A stretch of DNA of 64,000 bases from Dendrophyllia cribrosa (lineage: Eukaryota > Cnidaria > Anthozoa > Scleractinia > Dendrophylliidae): positions 34,288,036-34,352,035 of the forward strand of contig JAJLRJ010000005.1 in the NCBI GenBank assembly GCA_024195265.1, in the 5' to 3' direction. The notes beneath the pieces were generated by a model. It saw only the letters and a list, made by a program, of their open reading frames with translations, ran no database searches and was not told the DNA's origin. This document shows, in pieces, positions 52,715 through 63,438 of this stretch. The number at the start of each line of letters is the position of its first letter. Within the stretch, counting starts at the first letter, position 1. The translations under genes were made by a program, and so were the position numbers.

Positions 52715-54260
52715 CAATACTTACCCCTACTTACCCACACTTAACCATACTTACCCGCACTTACCCATACTTACCCATACTTAACCATACTTACCCGTAC
52801 TTACCCGTACTTACCCATACTTACCCATACTTACCCGTACTTACCCATACCCATACTTACCCATACTTACCGGTAATTACCCATACTTACCCATACTTAA
52901 CCATACTTACCCGTACTTACCCATACTTACCCATACTTAGCTATACTTAGCCATACTTAGCCATACTTAGCCATACTTAGCCATACTTAGCCATACTTAG
53001 CCATACTTACCCATACTTAGCCATACTTACCCATACTTAGCCATACTTACCCATACTTAGCCATACTTACCAATACTTACCCATACTTACCAATACTTAC
53101 CAATACTTAACCGTACTTACCCGTACTTACCCATACTTACCAATACTTAACCATACTTACCCGTGCTTACCCATACTTACCCATACTTACCCATACTTAC
53201 CCGTGCTTACCCATACTTACCCATACTTACCCATACTTACCCGTGCTTACCCATACTTACCCATACTTACCCGTACTTACCCATACTTACCCATACTTAC
53301 CCATACTTACCCGTGCTTACCCATACTTACCCATACTTACCCATACATACCCATACTTACCCGTGCTTACCCATACTTACCCATACTTACCCTTACTTAC
53401 CCATACTTACCCTTACTTACCCATACTTACCCCTACTTACCCATACTTACCCATACTTACCCATACTTACCCATACTTACCCGTGCTTACCCATACTTAC
53501 CCATACTTACCCTTACTTACCCATACTTACCCTTACTTACCCATACTTACCCCTACTTACCCATACTTACCCATACTTACCCATACCTACCCATACATAC
53601 CCATACTTAACCCTACTTACCCATACTTACCCATATTTATCCATACTTACCCTTACTTACCCATACTTACCCCTACTTACCCATACTTACCCATACCTAC
53701 CCATACATACCCATACTTAACCCTACTTACCCATACTTACCCATATTTATCCATACTTACCCCTACTTACCCATACGTACCCCTACTTACCCATACTTAC
53801 GCATACTTACCCATACTTACCCATACTTAGCCATATTTACCCATACGTACCCCTACTTACCCATACTTACGCATACTTACCCATACTTACCCATACTTAC
53901 CCATACTTACCCATACTTACCCATACTTACCAATACTTAGCCATACGTACCCCTCCTTACCCATACTTAGCCATACTAACCCCTACTTACCCCTACTTAG
54001 CCATCCTTACCACTACTTTCCCATACTTACTTTACTTACCATATTTGCCGCTACTTACCCATTACTTAGTAATACTTAGCCATACTTACCCCGGCCTTAC
54101 CCATACGTACCCCTACTTACCATACTTTGCCATACCTACCCATACTTAGCCACCCTTAACCCTACTTAGCCATACTTAGCCATACTTAGCCATACTTAGC
54201 CATACTTAGCCATACTGACCCATACTTAGCCATCATTACCCCTACTTGTCCATTTCCACG
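52715..54260 (+). repeat. CCATACTTAC / CCATACTTAG decamer array, left arm
   Basis: About 150 copies of a 10-bp unit lie head to tail, with sub-blocks of CCATACTTAG near 52935-53040 and higher-order patterns with CCGTGCTTAC and CCCTACTTAC. The last 200 bp are degenerate. Open frames reading TYPYLPILTH are artefacts of the 10-bp period. Confidence 0.95.
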
Positions 54261-54261
54261 A

Positions 54262-55955
54262 AATGGTTCATTTAATTGTTGTGATAATAGTCGATCTTTG
54301 TTTAGAAATGTCAAGCGATTTTAAAAATTATTTTGGCTTTAATGTAGTCGAGGAAGTTTTCGAGCTTGGGCCGGCATATTATAAAATCTCGATGTTTTAG
54401 GCACTTGGAAAATATTTGTGCTCTGACTTACGGAGTCAACACTCAGAATATCCACAAAAATTGTCATTGAAACCTCCTTAATTTTGAGAGTATTGGTTCT
54501 TTGTTCAGAAATGCCAAGCGATTCTAAATAATGCTTTTAATTTCGTTTTATAATGGACGAATTCTATGAGTTTCGGCATTAGAATCTCGACTCCCGACAG
54601 TTGCAAACAAAAAATTCAAGATAGAAGCCTGAAGCTCAGAAATCGCTTGGTATTTCTGTACAGAGATCGAATACTCGCATCTAGTTCGAATGATAATGTT
54701 TGTTGAAAAAAGGGCAAAAATTTCTGACTGCCGGGTTTTTAGTTTTTTGAAAACCCTTCCCGGCTGCCGTTTTATGCTAGACGCAACGCTTAAGATTATA
54801 TTTCTGCTTTCAGCCTTTATTTGAATGTTTCTTCAAATGTAAACGTTTGAAAAGTAACAGGTCGCGAGCCCTTTTATACTGAATTTTCAGTTTTATTCCT
54901 TAGTCCGTGTTTTATACCGAGTCCGTAGTCCATATTTTATACTAACCGTGCTATTAATATCGCTATTTCACACGGTGGTTGACGAATCTGCGGTCAACGT
55001 TTTTATATTCCATCGTGGCACGCTCATGGTTGTTACACTTGGAAGAAACAAGAAGAAGAGGAGGCTTTTTAAAAAGTGAAGTGTTGCAAATGGATTTTCG
55101 TAGCTACGTATCCTTGTTTTCCGTAGCTGTCTAGCAATGCTTAACCAGACAAGGGAGGCCATGGAAGGATGTGAGGTGTGATAAATTATTTGCGCTTCAA
55201 AATCATTTATTACTTTAAGCATGAGCATGAGTGAAAAACCAGTTACCGGGGGAGAAAAAAATTGTTGTGGTTGTGAATGAAACGCTTGCTTGGGAATGTA
55301 AAATTACACCTTTCTCACTCCTGACAAGAGAACAGACCCTCTATTTTCTGTAGAAAGGATCTGGATCCTCCATTAACCACTTTTAAGTAAAAATGAAATA
55401 AAAGAAACGGTAACTCAAACTTAATTCAAACTTAACTCAAACTCATCTCTTAACTCGATCATTAGTCATCTCTCAACAATAACATGTAGCTTTATTTGCA
55501 TGTTTGCATGACCCTAAATACTGACATAAATAGCACAAAACATAACTACGAACCTAAATTGCATCAGTGATAACTGTTATTGCAATTGATTTTGTACGTA
55601 AATCAAAACGTAAAGAAATGAACTTGATTAACTGCGTGTTTATCAAATAGTTACTATAGGTCATAAGATTGTAAGAAATTTCTGCAATTGTTTGAAATTT
55701 GGTAAATGCATCTCTGTTTTACCATAAAAATTACCATCCAACAGTTAAGCAAACCTTACGACAGAAAATAAAGTGAGTTTCATCTTCGTTTTTGTTATCA
55801 AGTACAAGGTAAAATCTTTAAATTTCTAATTAGAGAAAAGTTACACAAAAAAATGTAAGCCTAAAATATCCTTCTACAAAGGAAGAAGAAAGTAACCTGA
55901 CATCAGTCGCTATGATGACGACGACAAACGAAAACTAGAACATTTTACCAAAAAA
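54262..55955. repeat. Foldback inner arm, left
   Basis: This unique sequence is repeated in inverse at 56756-58440 with high identity. An 86-codon frame (MLMLKVINDFEAQIIYHTSH) is present identically in both arms (54968-55228 minus, 57482-57742 plus), but it shows no known domain. Confidence 0.85.
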
Positions 55956-56755
55956 ATCTATGTCATGGAAGGTTACTTTAAACCTAAAAAACTGATCCTT
56001 GGTAATGCGTAAAGCTCACTATTATTAGCGACAACTATATGCTATTTCCCTGAAGGTGCATTTTAGACGATTTTTAGCAATTTTTGTCACCTTTCATAGT
56101 GAATACAGTTTACTCTTTCTGAGCGAGCACTCTCGTAAGCGACTTCCTCCGTGAGCGTTTAAATTCTGGATTCAGAATCTCTCGTGAGCGACCGCGTACA
56201 GTAGTAGTCAATTATCTTTCAACAACTGACATTACCAGTGTGCAGGCTGATGCACTTTCTATAGTCAACGATGGTCACAATCATTGCTAAATAGGCGTTG
56301 ACAATATGGGGATAGGATTACCAATTCTATCTGTCTGGCGAAAAGATTTTGGCTCTATGAGTGTAAGTTTGTCACAAAGAAAATGGACTTGAATTTCAAA
56401 TCGATAGACATTGGATTCATGACAGTTATTGAAATGTAATTGCACTGTAGGTCGTTATCGATCAGTCCTTCTGTATGATGTATGTTTTCAGAGCGATTGG
56501 GCGTTGTTATGTGATGACTTTTTTTTACAGTCAGTTATATCGTAAGCGACCGTCTTCCGTGAGCGCACTCTTGCTGATCCTGAGCGTGAACGCTTACGAG
56601 AGAGTCAATTGTTCAAAATTATAGTTAGTTTTAATAACTTCACCAAATTCGTTAAATTAAGTACAAGTTGTCGCTAAATATAGCTACCTTAACTTAGGCT
56701 TTGTTTGTTTTCCAGATTCGTTTGCGCCAATCGACTGGATTAACTTTTGAAGGTT
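55956..56755. other. Foldback central loop
   Basis: This is the only unpaired part of the element. It contains two related clusters, CGTAAGCGACTTCCTCCGTG near 56133 and CGTAAGCGACCGTCTTCCGT near 56539, each followed by GAGCG words, plus CTTACGAGAGAGTC near 56595. No open frame of note was seen. Confidence 0.6.
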
Positions 56756-58440
56756 TTTTGGTAAAATGTTCTAGTTTTCGTTTGTCGTCGTCATCATAGC
56801 GACTGATGTCAGGTTACTTTCTTCTTCCTTTGTAGAAGGATATTTTAGGCTTACATTTTTTTGTGTAACTTTTCTCTAATTAGAAATTTAAAGATTTTAC
56901 CTTGTAACTTGATAACAAAAACGAAGATGAAACTCACTTTATTTTCTGCCGTAAGGTTTGCTCAACTGTTGGATGGTAATTTTTATGGTAAAACAGAGAT
57001 GCATTTACCAAATTTCAAACAATTGCAGAAATTTCTTACAATCTTATGACCTATAGTAACTATTTGATAAACACGCAGTTAATCAAGTTCATTTCTTTAC
57101 GTTTTGATTTACGTACAAAATCAATTGCAATAACAGTTATCACTGATGCAATTTAGGTTCGTAGTTATGTTTTGTGCTATTTATGTCAGTATTTAGGGTC
57201 ATGCAAACATGCAAATAAAGCTACATGTTATTGTTGAGAGATGACTAATGATCGAGTTAAGAGATGAGTTTGAGTTAAGTTTGAATTAAGTTTGAGTTAC
57301 CGTTTCTTTTATTTCATTTTTACTTAAAAGTGGTTAATGGAGGATCCAGATCCTTTCTACAGAAAATAGAGGGTCTGTTCTCTTGTCAGGAGTGAGAAAG
57401 GTGTAATTTTACATTCCCAAGCAAGCGTTTCATTCACAACCACAACAATTTTTTTCTCCCCCGGTAACTGGTTTTTCACTCATGCTCATGCTTAAAGTAA
57501 TAAATGATTTTGAAGCGCAAATAATTTATCACACCTCACATCCTTCCATGGCCTCCCTTGTCTGGTTAAGCATTGCTAGACAGCTACGGAAAACAAGGAT
57601 ACGTAGCTACGAAAATCCATTTGCAACACTTCACTTTTTAAAAAGCCTCCTCTTCTTCTTGTTTCTTCCAAGTGTAACAACCATGAGCGTGCCACGATGG
57701 AATATAAAAACGTTGACCGCAGATTCGTCAACCACCGTGTGAAATAGCGATATTAATAGCACGGTTAGTATAAAATATGGACTACGGACTCGGTATAAAA
57801 CACGGACTAAGGAATAAAACTGAAAATTCAGTATAAAAGGGCTCGCGACCTGTTACTTTTCAAACGTTTACATTTGAAGAAACATTCAAATAAAGGCTGA
57901 AAGCAGAAATATAATCTTAAGCGTTGCGTCTAGCATAAAACGGCAGCCGGGAAGGGTTTTCAAAAAACTAAAAACCCGGCAGTCAGAAATTTTTGCCCTT
58001 TTTTCAACAAACATTATCATTCGAACTAGATGCGAGTATTCGACCTCTGTACAGAAATACCAAACGATTTCTGAGCTTCAGGCTTCTATATTGAATTTTT
58101 AGTTTGCAACTGCCGGGAGTGGAGATTCTAATGCCAAAACTCATAGAATTCGTCCATTATAAAACCAAAGCATTATTTAGAATCGCTTGGCATTTCTGAA
58201 CAAAGAACCAAAACTCTCAAAATTAAGGAGGTTTCAATAACAATTTTTGTGGATATTCTGAGTGTTGACTCCGTAAGTCAGAGCACAAATATTTTCCAAG
58301 TGCCTAAAACATCGAGATTTTATAATATGCCCAAGCTCGTAAACTTCCTCGACTACATTAAAGCCAAAATAATTTTTAAAATCGCTTGACATTTCTAAAC
58401 AAAGATCGACTATTATCACAACAATTAAATGAGCCATTTC
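56756..58440. repeat. Foldback inner arm, right
   Basis: This is the inverse of 54262-55955. The border to the decamer array is marked on both sides by a TTTCGTGGAAATGGACAAGT block. Confidence 0.85.
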
Positions 58441-60950
58441 GTGGAAATGGACAAGTAGGGGTAATGATGGCTAAGTATGGGTCAGTATGGCTAAGTATGG
58501 CTAAGTATGGCTAAGTAGGGTTAAGGGTGGCTAAGTATGGGTAGGTATGGCAAAGTATGGTAAGTAGGGGTACGTATGGGTAAGGAGGGGTAAGTATGGC
58601 TAAGTATTACTAAGTAATGGGTAAGTAGCGGCAAATATGGTAAGTAGAGTAAGTATAGGAAAGTAGTGGTAAGTATGGGTAAGTATGGGTAAGTAGGGGT
58701 AAGTATGGGTAAGTATTGGTAAGTATGGGTAAGTATGGGTAAGTAGGGGTAAGTATGGGTAAGTATTGGTAAGTATTGGTAAGTAGGGGTAAGTATGGGT
58801 AAGTATGGGTAAGTAAGGGTAAGTATGGGTAAGTAGGGGTAAGTATGGGTAAGTAGGGGTAAGTATGGCTAAGTAGGGGTACGTATGGGTAAGTAGGGGT
58901 AAGTATGGGTAAGTAGGGGTAAGTATGGCTAAGTAGGGGTAAGTATGGCTAAGTAGGGGTACGTATGGCTAAGTATGGGTAAGTAGGGGTAAGTACGGGT
59001 AAGTAGGGGTAAGTATGGCTAAGTATGGGTACGTATGGGTAAGTATGGGTAAGTATGGGTAAGTAGGGGTAAGTAGGGGTAAGTAGGGGTAAGTATGGCT
59101 AAGTATGGGTAAGGGGTACGTATGGGTAAGTATGGGTAAGTATGGGTAAGTAGGGGTAAGTATGGCTAAGTAGGGGTAAGCAGGGGTAAGTAGGGGTAAG
59201 TATGGGTAAGTATGGGTAAGTATGGGTCAGTATGGGTCAGTACGGGTATGTATGGGTAAGTATGGGTAAGTAGGGGTAAGTGCGGGTAAGTATGGGTAAG
59301 AATGGGTAAGTATATGGGTAAGTATGGGTAAGTACGGGTAAGTATGGGTAAGTACGGGTAAGTATGGCTAAGTATGGGTAAGTATAGGTAAGTATGGGTA
59401 AGTACGGGTAAGTAGGGGTAAGTATGGGTAAGTATGGCTATGTATGGGTAAGTATAGGTAAGTATGGGTAAGTAGGGGTACGTAGGGGTAAGTAGGGGTA
59501 AGTATGGCTAAGTATGGCTAAGTATGGGTAAGTAGGGGTAAGTATGGGTAAGTATGGGTAAGTATGGCTAAGTTTGGTTAAGTAGGGGTAAGTAGGGGTA
59601 AGTATGGGTATGTATGGGTAAGTATGGGTAAGTACGGGTAAGTATGGGTAAGTATGGGTAAGTATGGGTAAGTAGGGGTAAGTACGGGTAAGTATGGGTA
59701 AGTATGGGTAAGTATATGGGTAAGTAGATAGATAGATAGATAGATAGATAATCTTTATTTAAACACGGTAAAAATTCGTCAGCTAAAAATCATTATAATA
59801 CTAACACAAAGCAATAAACTAATATTAAAAAATATCTATATATGAAGAATTTAATAAATAATAAAAAGCTGCTTTCCACGAATGCCGTGCCTTATAGTTC
59901 CTCTTTGAGAAGTCGTTTAAATTGCCCAAGGGACTCAGCTTTCCTTACATTATGAGAAAGGCTGTTCCAGAGCATGGCGCCACTATAACTGAAACTATTT
60001 TTATAATAGTTTGTGCGCGGCAATGGAACATTAAGTTTATCCTCAGAGTCCCTTAGGTTGTAACTAATTTCTCGCTTCTCAAATTTAGAACTTAGATAGT
60101 TTGGAGCCAACCCGTGTAGAGACCTATAAACCATCGTAGCTCTTTGAATTTGTTGCTGGCAAGCAAGATTTTTCCATCCTAGGAGTTCTAATAGATTACC
60201 AGCATCTACGTCATAGTCTGAATAGGTCAAAACACGGGCTGCTCTGTTTTGTAGCTTTTGTAGTTTATTCTGCAGAGTTATCCCACAGTTTCCCCAAACA
60301 ATGTTATGGGTAAGTAGGGGTAAGTATGGGTAAGTACGGGTAAGTATGGCTAAGTATGGGTAAGTATGGGTAAGTACGGGTAAGTACGGGTAAGTATGGG
60401 TAAGTATGAGTAAGTATGGCTAAGTATGGGTAAGTATGGGTAAGTACGGGTAAGTATGGGTAAGTATGGCTGAGTATGGGTAAGTACGGGTAAGTACGGG
60501 TAAGTATGGGTAAGTATGGGTAAGTATGGGTAAGTATGGGTATGTAGGGGTAAGTATGGGTAAGTACGGGTAAGTATGGGTAAGTATGGGTAAGTATGGG
60601 TAAGTATGGGTAAGTATGGGTAAGTATGGGTAAGTAGGGGTAAGTATGGGTAAGTATGGGTAAGTAGGGGTAAGTACGGGTAAGTACGGGTAAGTATGGG
60701 TAAGTATGGGTAAGTAGGGGTTAGTATGGTTAAGTAGGGGTAAGTATGGCTAAGTATGGGTAAGTAGGGGTAAGTACGGGTAAGTAGGGGTAAGTATGGG
60801 TAAGTATGGCTAAGTAGGGGTAAGTACGGGTAAGTACGGGTAAGTATGGGTAAGTATGGGTAACTATGGCTAAGTATGGGTAAGTATGGGTAAGTATGGG
60901 TAAGTATGGGTAAGTAGGGGTAAGTATTGTAAATATATGCACTCTTCGGT
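58441..60950 (-). repeat. GTAAGTATGG decamer array, right arm
   Basis: This is the inverse of the left array but longer, about 190 units plus the LINE fragment. Variants GTAAGTAGGG, GTAAGTACGG and CTAAGTATGG alternate. Frames such as the one covering 60350-61057 are repeat artefacts. Confidence 0.95.
59725..60305 (-). pseudogene. CR1-like LINE 3' fragment with (GATA)n end
   Basis: A minus-strand frame (60230-59892) encodes LLELLGWKNLACQQQIQRAT, LHGLAPNYLSSKFEKREIS and VPLPRTNYYKNSFSYSGA, the C-terminal region of CR1-like ORF2 proteins behind the reverse transcriptase. Downstream it ends in TAAATAAAGATTATC and a GATA/TATC microsatellite, typical of 3' ends in this group. ATGGGTAAGTA flanks both sides and may be the target duplication, though the surrounding decamers make that ambiguous. 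It is a 5'-truncated insertion that post-dates the array. Confidence 0.8.
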
Positions 60951-61548
60951 GCATCCATGGCATTCTCCCATGGAGTATATACCCATAATTTGAAACAAAG
61001 AGGACAAATATCAGTAAAACCATTAAGCTCTGGGGTCCAACCCGTTATAATTGACATTGAGCCTGGTTTTTACACTCCTAGTACTTTGGCACAAACGATA
61101 GTTGATAAATACGCAGAAATGAATATGGAGATAAATGTAAAACCATATACATCTCTTGGCGCTATGGTGATTTTGAACCCAGAGGGTAAATATCTAATAG
61201 GTCTTTCCAATAATCTTAGATTATTATTTGGCAATGACACACAAACACCCCCTCATATAACCACTAAAAAATTCACATCACCAAGCACTTACTTCATCCA
61301 TTGTGATCTGGTTGATAAAGAACAGAACCTCCTCAATGGTTAACCTTTGACAGTTTTGGCTCGGTTTGATATTCGTGGAAAAGCTTTTTAGAAAATTCTC
61401 TACGAAACAACACAGCAGAACGTCTTGCGTGACGTCTCGTCTGGTGATTATGTAAATAGCATAACACTGTCAGTGAGGGATGAGAACAATGACCTCTTCA
61501 ACTTTAATGACATGCCCTTAGAATTTGAAGTTGAGATAAATTAAAAAA

Positions 61549-61569
61549 TCATATATATATACCCACGCC
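61549..61569 (+). promoter_or_regulatory. Late-type promoter TCATATATATATACCCAC
   Basis: It is the same block as at 2622-2642, directly before ATG 61570, with one TA step more. Confidence 0.7.
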
Positions 61570-62244
61570 ATGAGTTCTGCGAATGTGCTTCCATCGGCCC
61601 CCGAATACAGCGAGACACAACCGCTCTACCCAGTGTTGCCAAATGGTGATGACTTCCGTCTAAAAAAAATCTCAGACCTGCAGAAAGAGCTTGAGTCAGA
61701 AGCCAGCCATTATAGGCAGGTCGCTAAGAAGTACAAACGAACCCACTCTGTTGTTCACGGTTCAGCTGTTGGCCTTGGTTTTATTTCTGCGGGTTTGTCT
61801 TCTGCAACCTTGGCAACAGCTTTGTTAGGAATTGGAGTTATCGTAAGTCCCGCACTTGCAGGCATTGCCAGTGTTTCAGGGTTTTCATCAGCTGGCCTTA
61901 CTGCGTTCGGTAAAAGGCTCGAAAGAAAAGTCACCAAACATGAAAAAATCTACACACTCGCCCTTGCTAAACGAAACTCTGTCAATGACTTGGTTTCAAA
62001 AGCTCTGACGGACAAGCGAATCAGCGATTCAGAATTTTCAATCATTCTGCGTGAGGTTGAAAAATATCACGAACTGAAAGCCTTGATTCGCTCTGGTGAA
62101 AAAAAGGCTACACAAGGAGACAGGCAAACTCCAGCGCTAGATATAGACAAGATCAAAACCGAACTTCGCAAAGAAGTCAAGGAAGAGTTTCAAAAAAAGT
62201 TCAATCGTCTCACAGCTGTGTCCAAATCAGATTTGAAAGATTAA
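61570..62244 (+). CDS. Conserved Maverick hydrophobic protein, second copy
   Basis: The 224-residue homologue of the protein at 2643-3338 has the same start (MSSANVLPSAPEYSETQPLY), a 7-residue deletion near position 27, the helical HYRQVAKKYKRTHSVVHG segment, the Gly/Ala-rich hydrophobic core (residues about 68-118) and the C-terminal EVEKYHELKA helix. The frame is complete in spite of the broken penton gene before it and the broken VLTF3-like gene after it. Differences from the left copy are mostly conservative, which suggests past purifying selection. Function is unknown; membrane interaction is inferred from the hydrophobic core. Confidence 0.75.
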   Translation: MSSANVLPSAPEYSETQPLYPVLPNGDDFRLKKISDLQKELESEASHYRQVAKKYKRTHSVVHGSAVGLGFISAGLSSATLATALLGIGVIVSPALAGIASVSGFSSAGLTAFGKRLERKVTKHEKIYTLALAKRNSVNDLVSKALTDKRISDSEFSIILREVEKYHELKALIRSGEKKATQGDRQTPALDIDKIKTELRKEVKEEFQKKFNRLTAVSKSDLKD

Positions 62245-62299
62245 ATTCAGGTTTTAATCTACAAATCTTGAGGGAAAAATCTCACCACACATAGGCCAA

Positions 62300-62470
62300 T
62301 AATTCCGAAGCGCCCCCCAAAAAAAATTTCAAAAAATAAATTCCGAAGCGTTCCGTTTTATTTTTTTCAAAAAAAAAAATTCCGAAGCGCCCCAGAAAAA
62401 CTTTTTTCAACAAAATTGGGGCGCTTCGGTATTTGTGGGACGCTTCGGTACGTTCAAGAAGCTTCGTTCC
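62300..62470. repeat. Cluster of TTCCGAAGCGCCCC motifs, direct and inverted
   Basis: ATTCCGAAGCG occurs at about 62306, 62340 and 62380, and its inverse CGCTTCGG at about 62421 and 62441, with a related AAGCTTCG near 62459, separated by A-runs. The motif cluster lies directly upstream of the CCAATTGA promoter. The corresponding gap in the left element (3339-3416) lacks it. Confidence 0.7.
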
Positions 62471-62478
62471 CCAATTGA
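62471..62478 (+). promoter_or_regulatory. Early-type motif CCAATTGA
   Basis: It lies 27 nt before ATG 62506, matching the spacing at the homologous gene in the left element. Confidence 0.6.
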
Positions 62479-62505
62479 ACATTTTGTAATTTTCTAAAAA
62501 TAAAC

Positions 62506-63438
62506 ATGACGGAGTTGCAACATGTTGAGCGCTTTATCACGCAACTGTCTATTGTTAGACGTATGGATGAAAAGAGAGAATACAAGACTCAACTAGATGT
62601 CTTGGATAAAAAACACCAGCAAGTCATGCTGCGTGGCTTCTATGACAGCAGTTATCTAAAAGAGCTTCACCGATCACAACTAACAGAAAAACTTCAAATC
62701 ATTTTCGAAGATCTTAGTTTGTCAGCGAGACAAGAATTAATCCAATAATATCGCGAAAACAAGTTTGTTATCATTCTAGGCAGCACAGATAAAAGCAATG
62801 AATCGTGTCAAAGCTGTGGTGGATCGTTTACACGCATTCGTGATTCAACAGAACTTGTCTGCAGAGAATGCAACCGCATTGAAACAATATACGGAGCTGT
62901 CTTTTCTCATAAAGACCTCTACGATAAAGAAAAAAATATGAAAGTTAAAACACCATGCAGAATAAATTATAATTTTAAATATCGCCTTGATCAGTTACTC
63001 GGAAATTACTCTTTAGAAAGCATAAGCGGTAGTGAGAAGGTTTTATTAGAAATACGTAAAGAAATGGCAAAACGAAATATTCATCCATCATTTCTAACAA
63101 TTGACGCTTTACGAAACATTCTTAAAAAAATAAAACGCACTGATTTCAATAAACACACAACTATATTGTTGAGTTGTATCCTAGGGGAACCCCCTCAGAG
63201 ATTAACCGATGACGAAATTAGACGAATTAACTATGTTTACTCAAGCATAAGAGATCATCTTCCAAGCGTGATATCTTATGAGTTCATAATTCATAAGATC
63301 TTAAAACTAATTTTAACAGAAGGGCCAAGAAAACACAAAATCTTATCATACATAAGACAGCAGAAGCCCACTACACGTCAAAGAAATGAATGGTATTGGA
63401 CAGCAGTTATTAATAACCTTGAGCAAGTTTATCCATGA
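62506..63438 (+). pseudogene. VLTF3-like transcription factor with one in-frame stop
   Basis: ATG 62506 opens MTELQHVERFITQLSIVRRM, homologous to the left copy. A TAA at 62746-62748 interrupts the frame, which then continues open to 63438. It shows the zinc ribbon (CQSCGGSF and CRECNRIE), a YNFKYRLDQLLGNYS segment, and a longer C-terminal domain with EIRKEMAKRNIHPSFLTIDA, LGEPPQRLTDDEIRRI and NYVYSSIRDHLPSVISYEF. This ribbon-plus-helical layout of about 310 codons is close to the poxvirus late transcription factor 3 family, more so than the shortened left copy. It would activate late (TATATAC) genes; that link is inference. Its 3' end overlaps the convergent YqaJ-like gene by 29 bases. Confidence 0.65.

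Larger units (their letters stand above)
52661..60983. mobile_element. 8.3-kb foldback transposon with satellite arms
   Basis: The ends are perfect inverted repeats: GGTATATACTCCATGGGAGA then ATGCCATGGATGC at the left, and the inverse at the right. CATAATTTG is duplicated exactly on both sides (52652-52660 and 60984-60992). Inside each end come decamer arrays, then about 1.7 kb of unique inverted arm (54262-55955 and 56756-58440), then an 800-bp loop (55956-56755). No transposase was recognised. A LINE fragment at 59725-60305 inserted later into the right array. The 9-bp duplication and foldback form suggest a Mutator-like origin. Confidence 0.88.
52538..61544 (+). pseudogene. Penton (minor capsid protein), split by foldback transposon
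   Basis: The gene starts at ATG 52538 (MVVLTIVTPSNPHTIYF), is cut after SWHNL at 52660 by the 8.3-kb foldback element, and resumes at 60984 with KQRGQIS and PGFYTPSTLAQTIVD. It then shows the penton block STYFIHCDLVDKEQNLLNG. Beyond the insertion it has TAA at 61341-61343 and TAG at 61389-61391, and ends at TAA 61542-61544. Removing the insertion and one target copy would leave the frame in register up to those stops. The intact homologue is at 1957-2619. Nonsense codons independent of the insertion show that it has been unselected for some time. Confidence 0.85.

Noticed and set aside
52681..53830. Long plus-strand open frames reading TYPYLPILTH repeats
   Set aside because: They are translations of the 10-bp satellite in all three frames; period, not selection, keeps them open. 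The same holds for the minus-strand frames at 60350-61057.
54968..57742. 86-residue frame MLMLKVINDFEAQ present in both foldback arms as a conserved gene
   Set aside because: The two copies are identical because the arms are an inverted duplication; no domain, promoter or other copy supports coding.
52715..60950. Short regular repeats that might look like a CRISPR array
   Set aside because: Units are contiguous 10-mers with no spacers, lie in eukaryotic foldback arms, and no cas gene is present.
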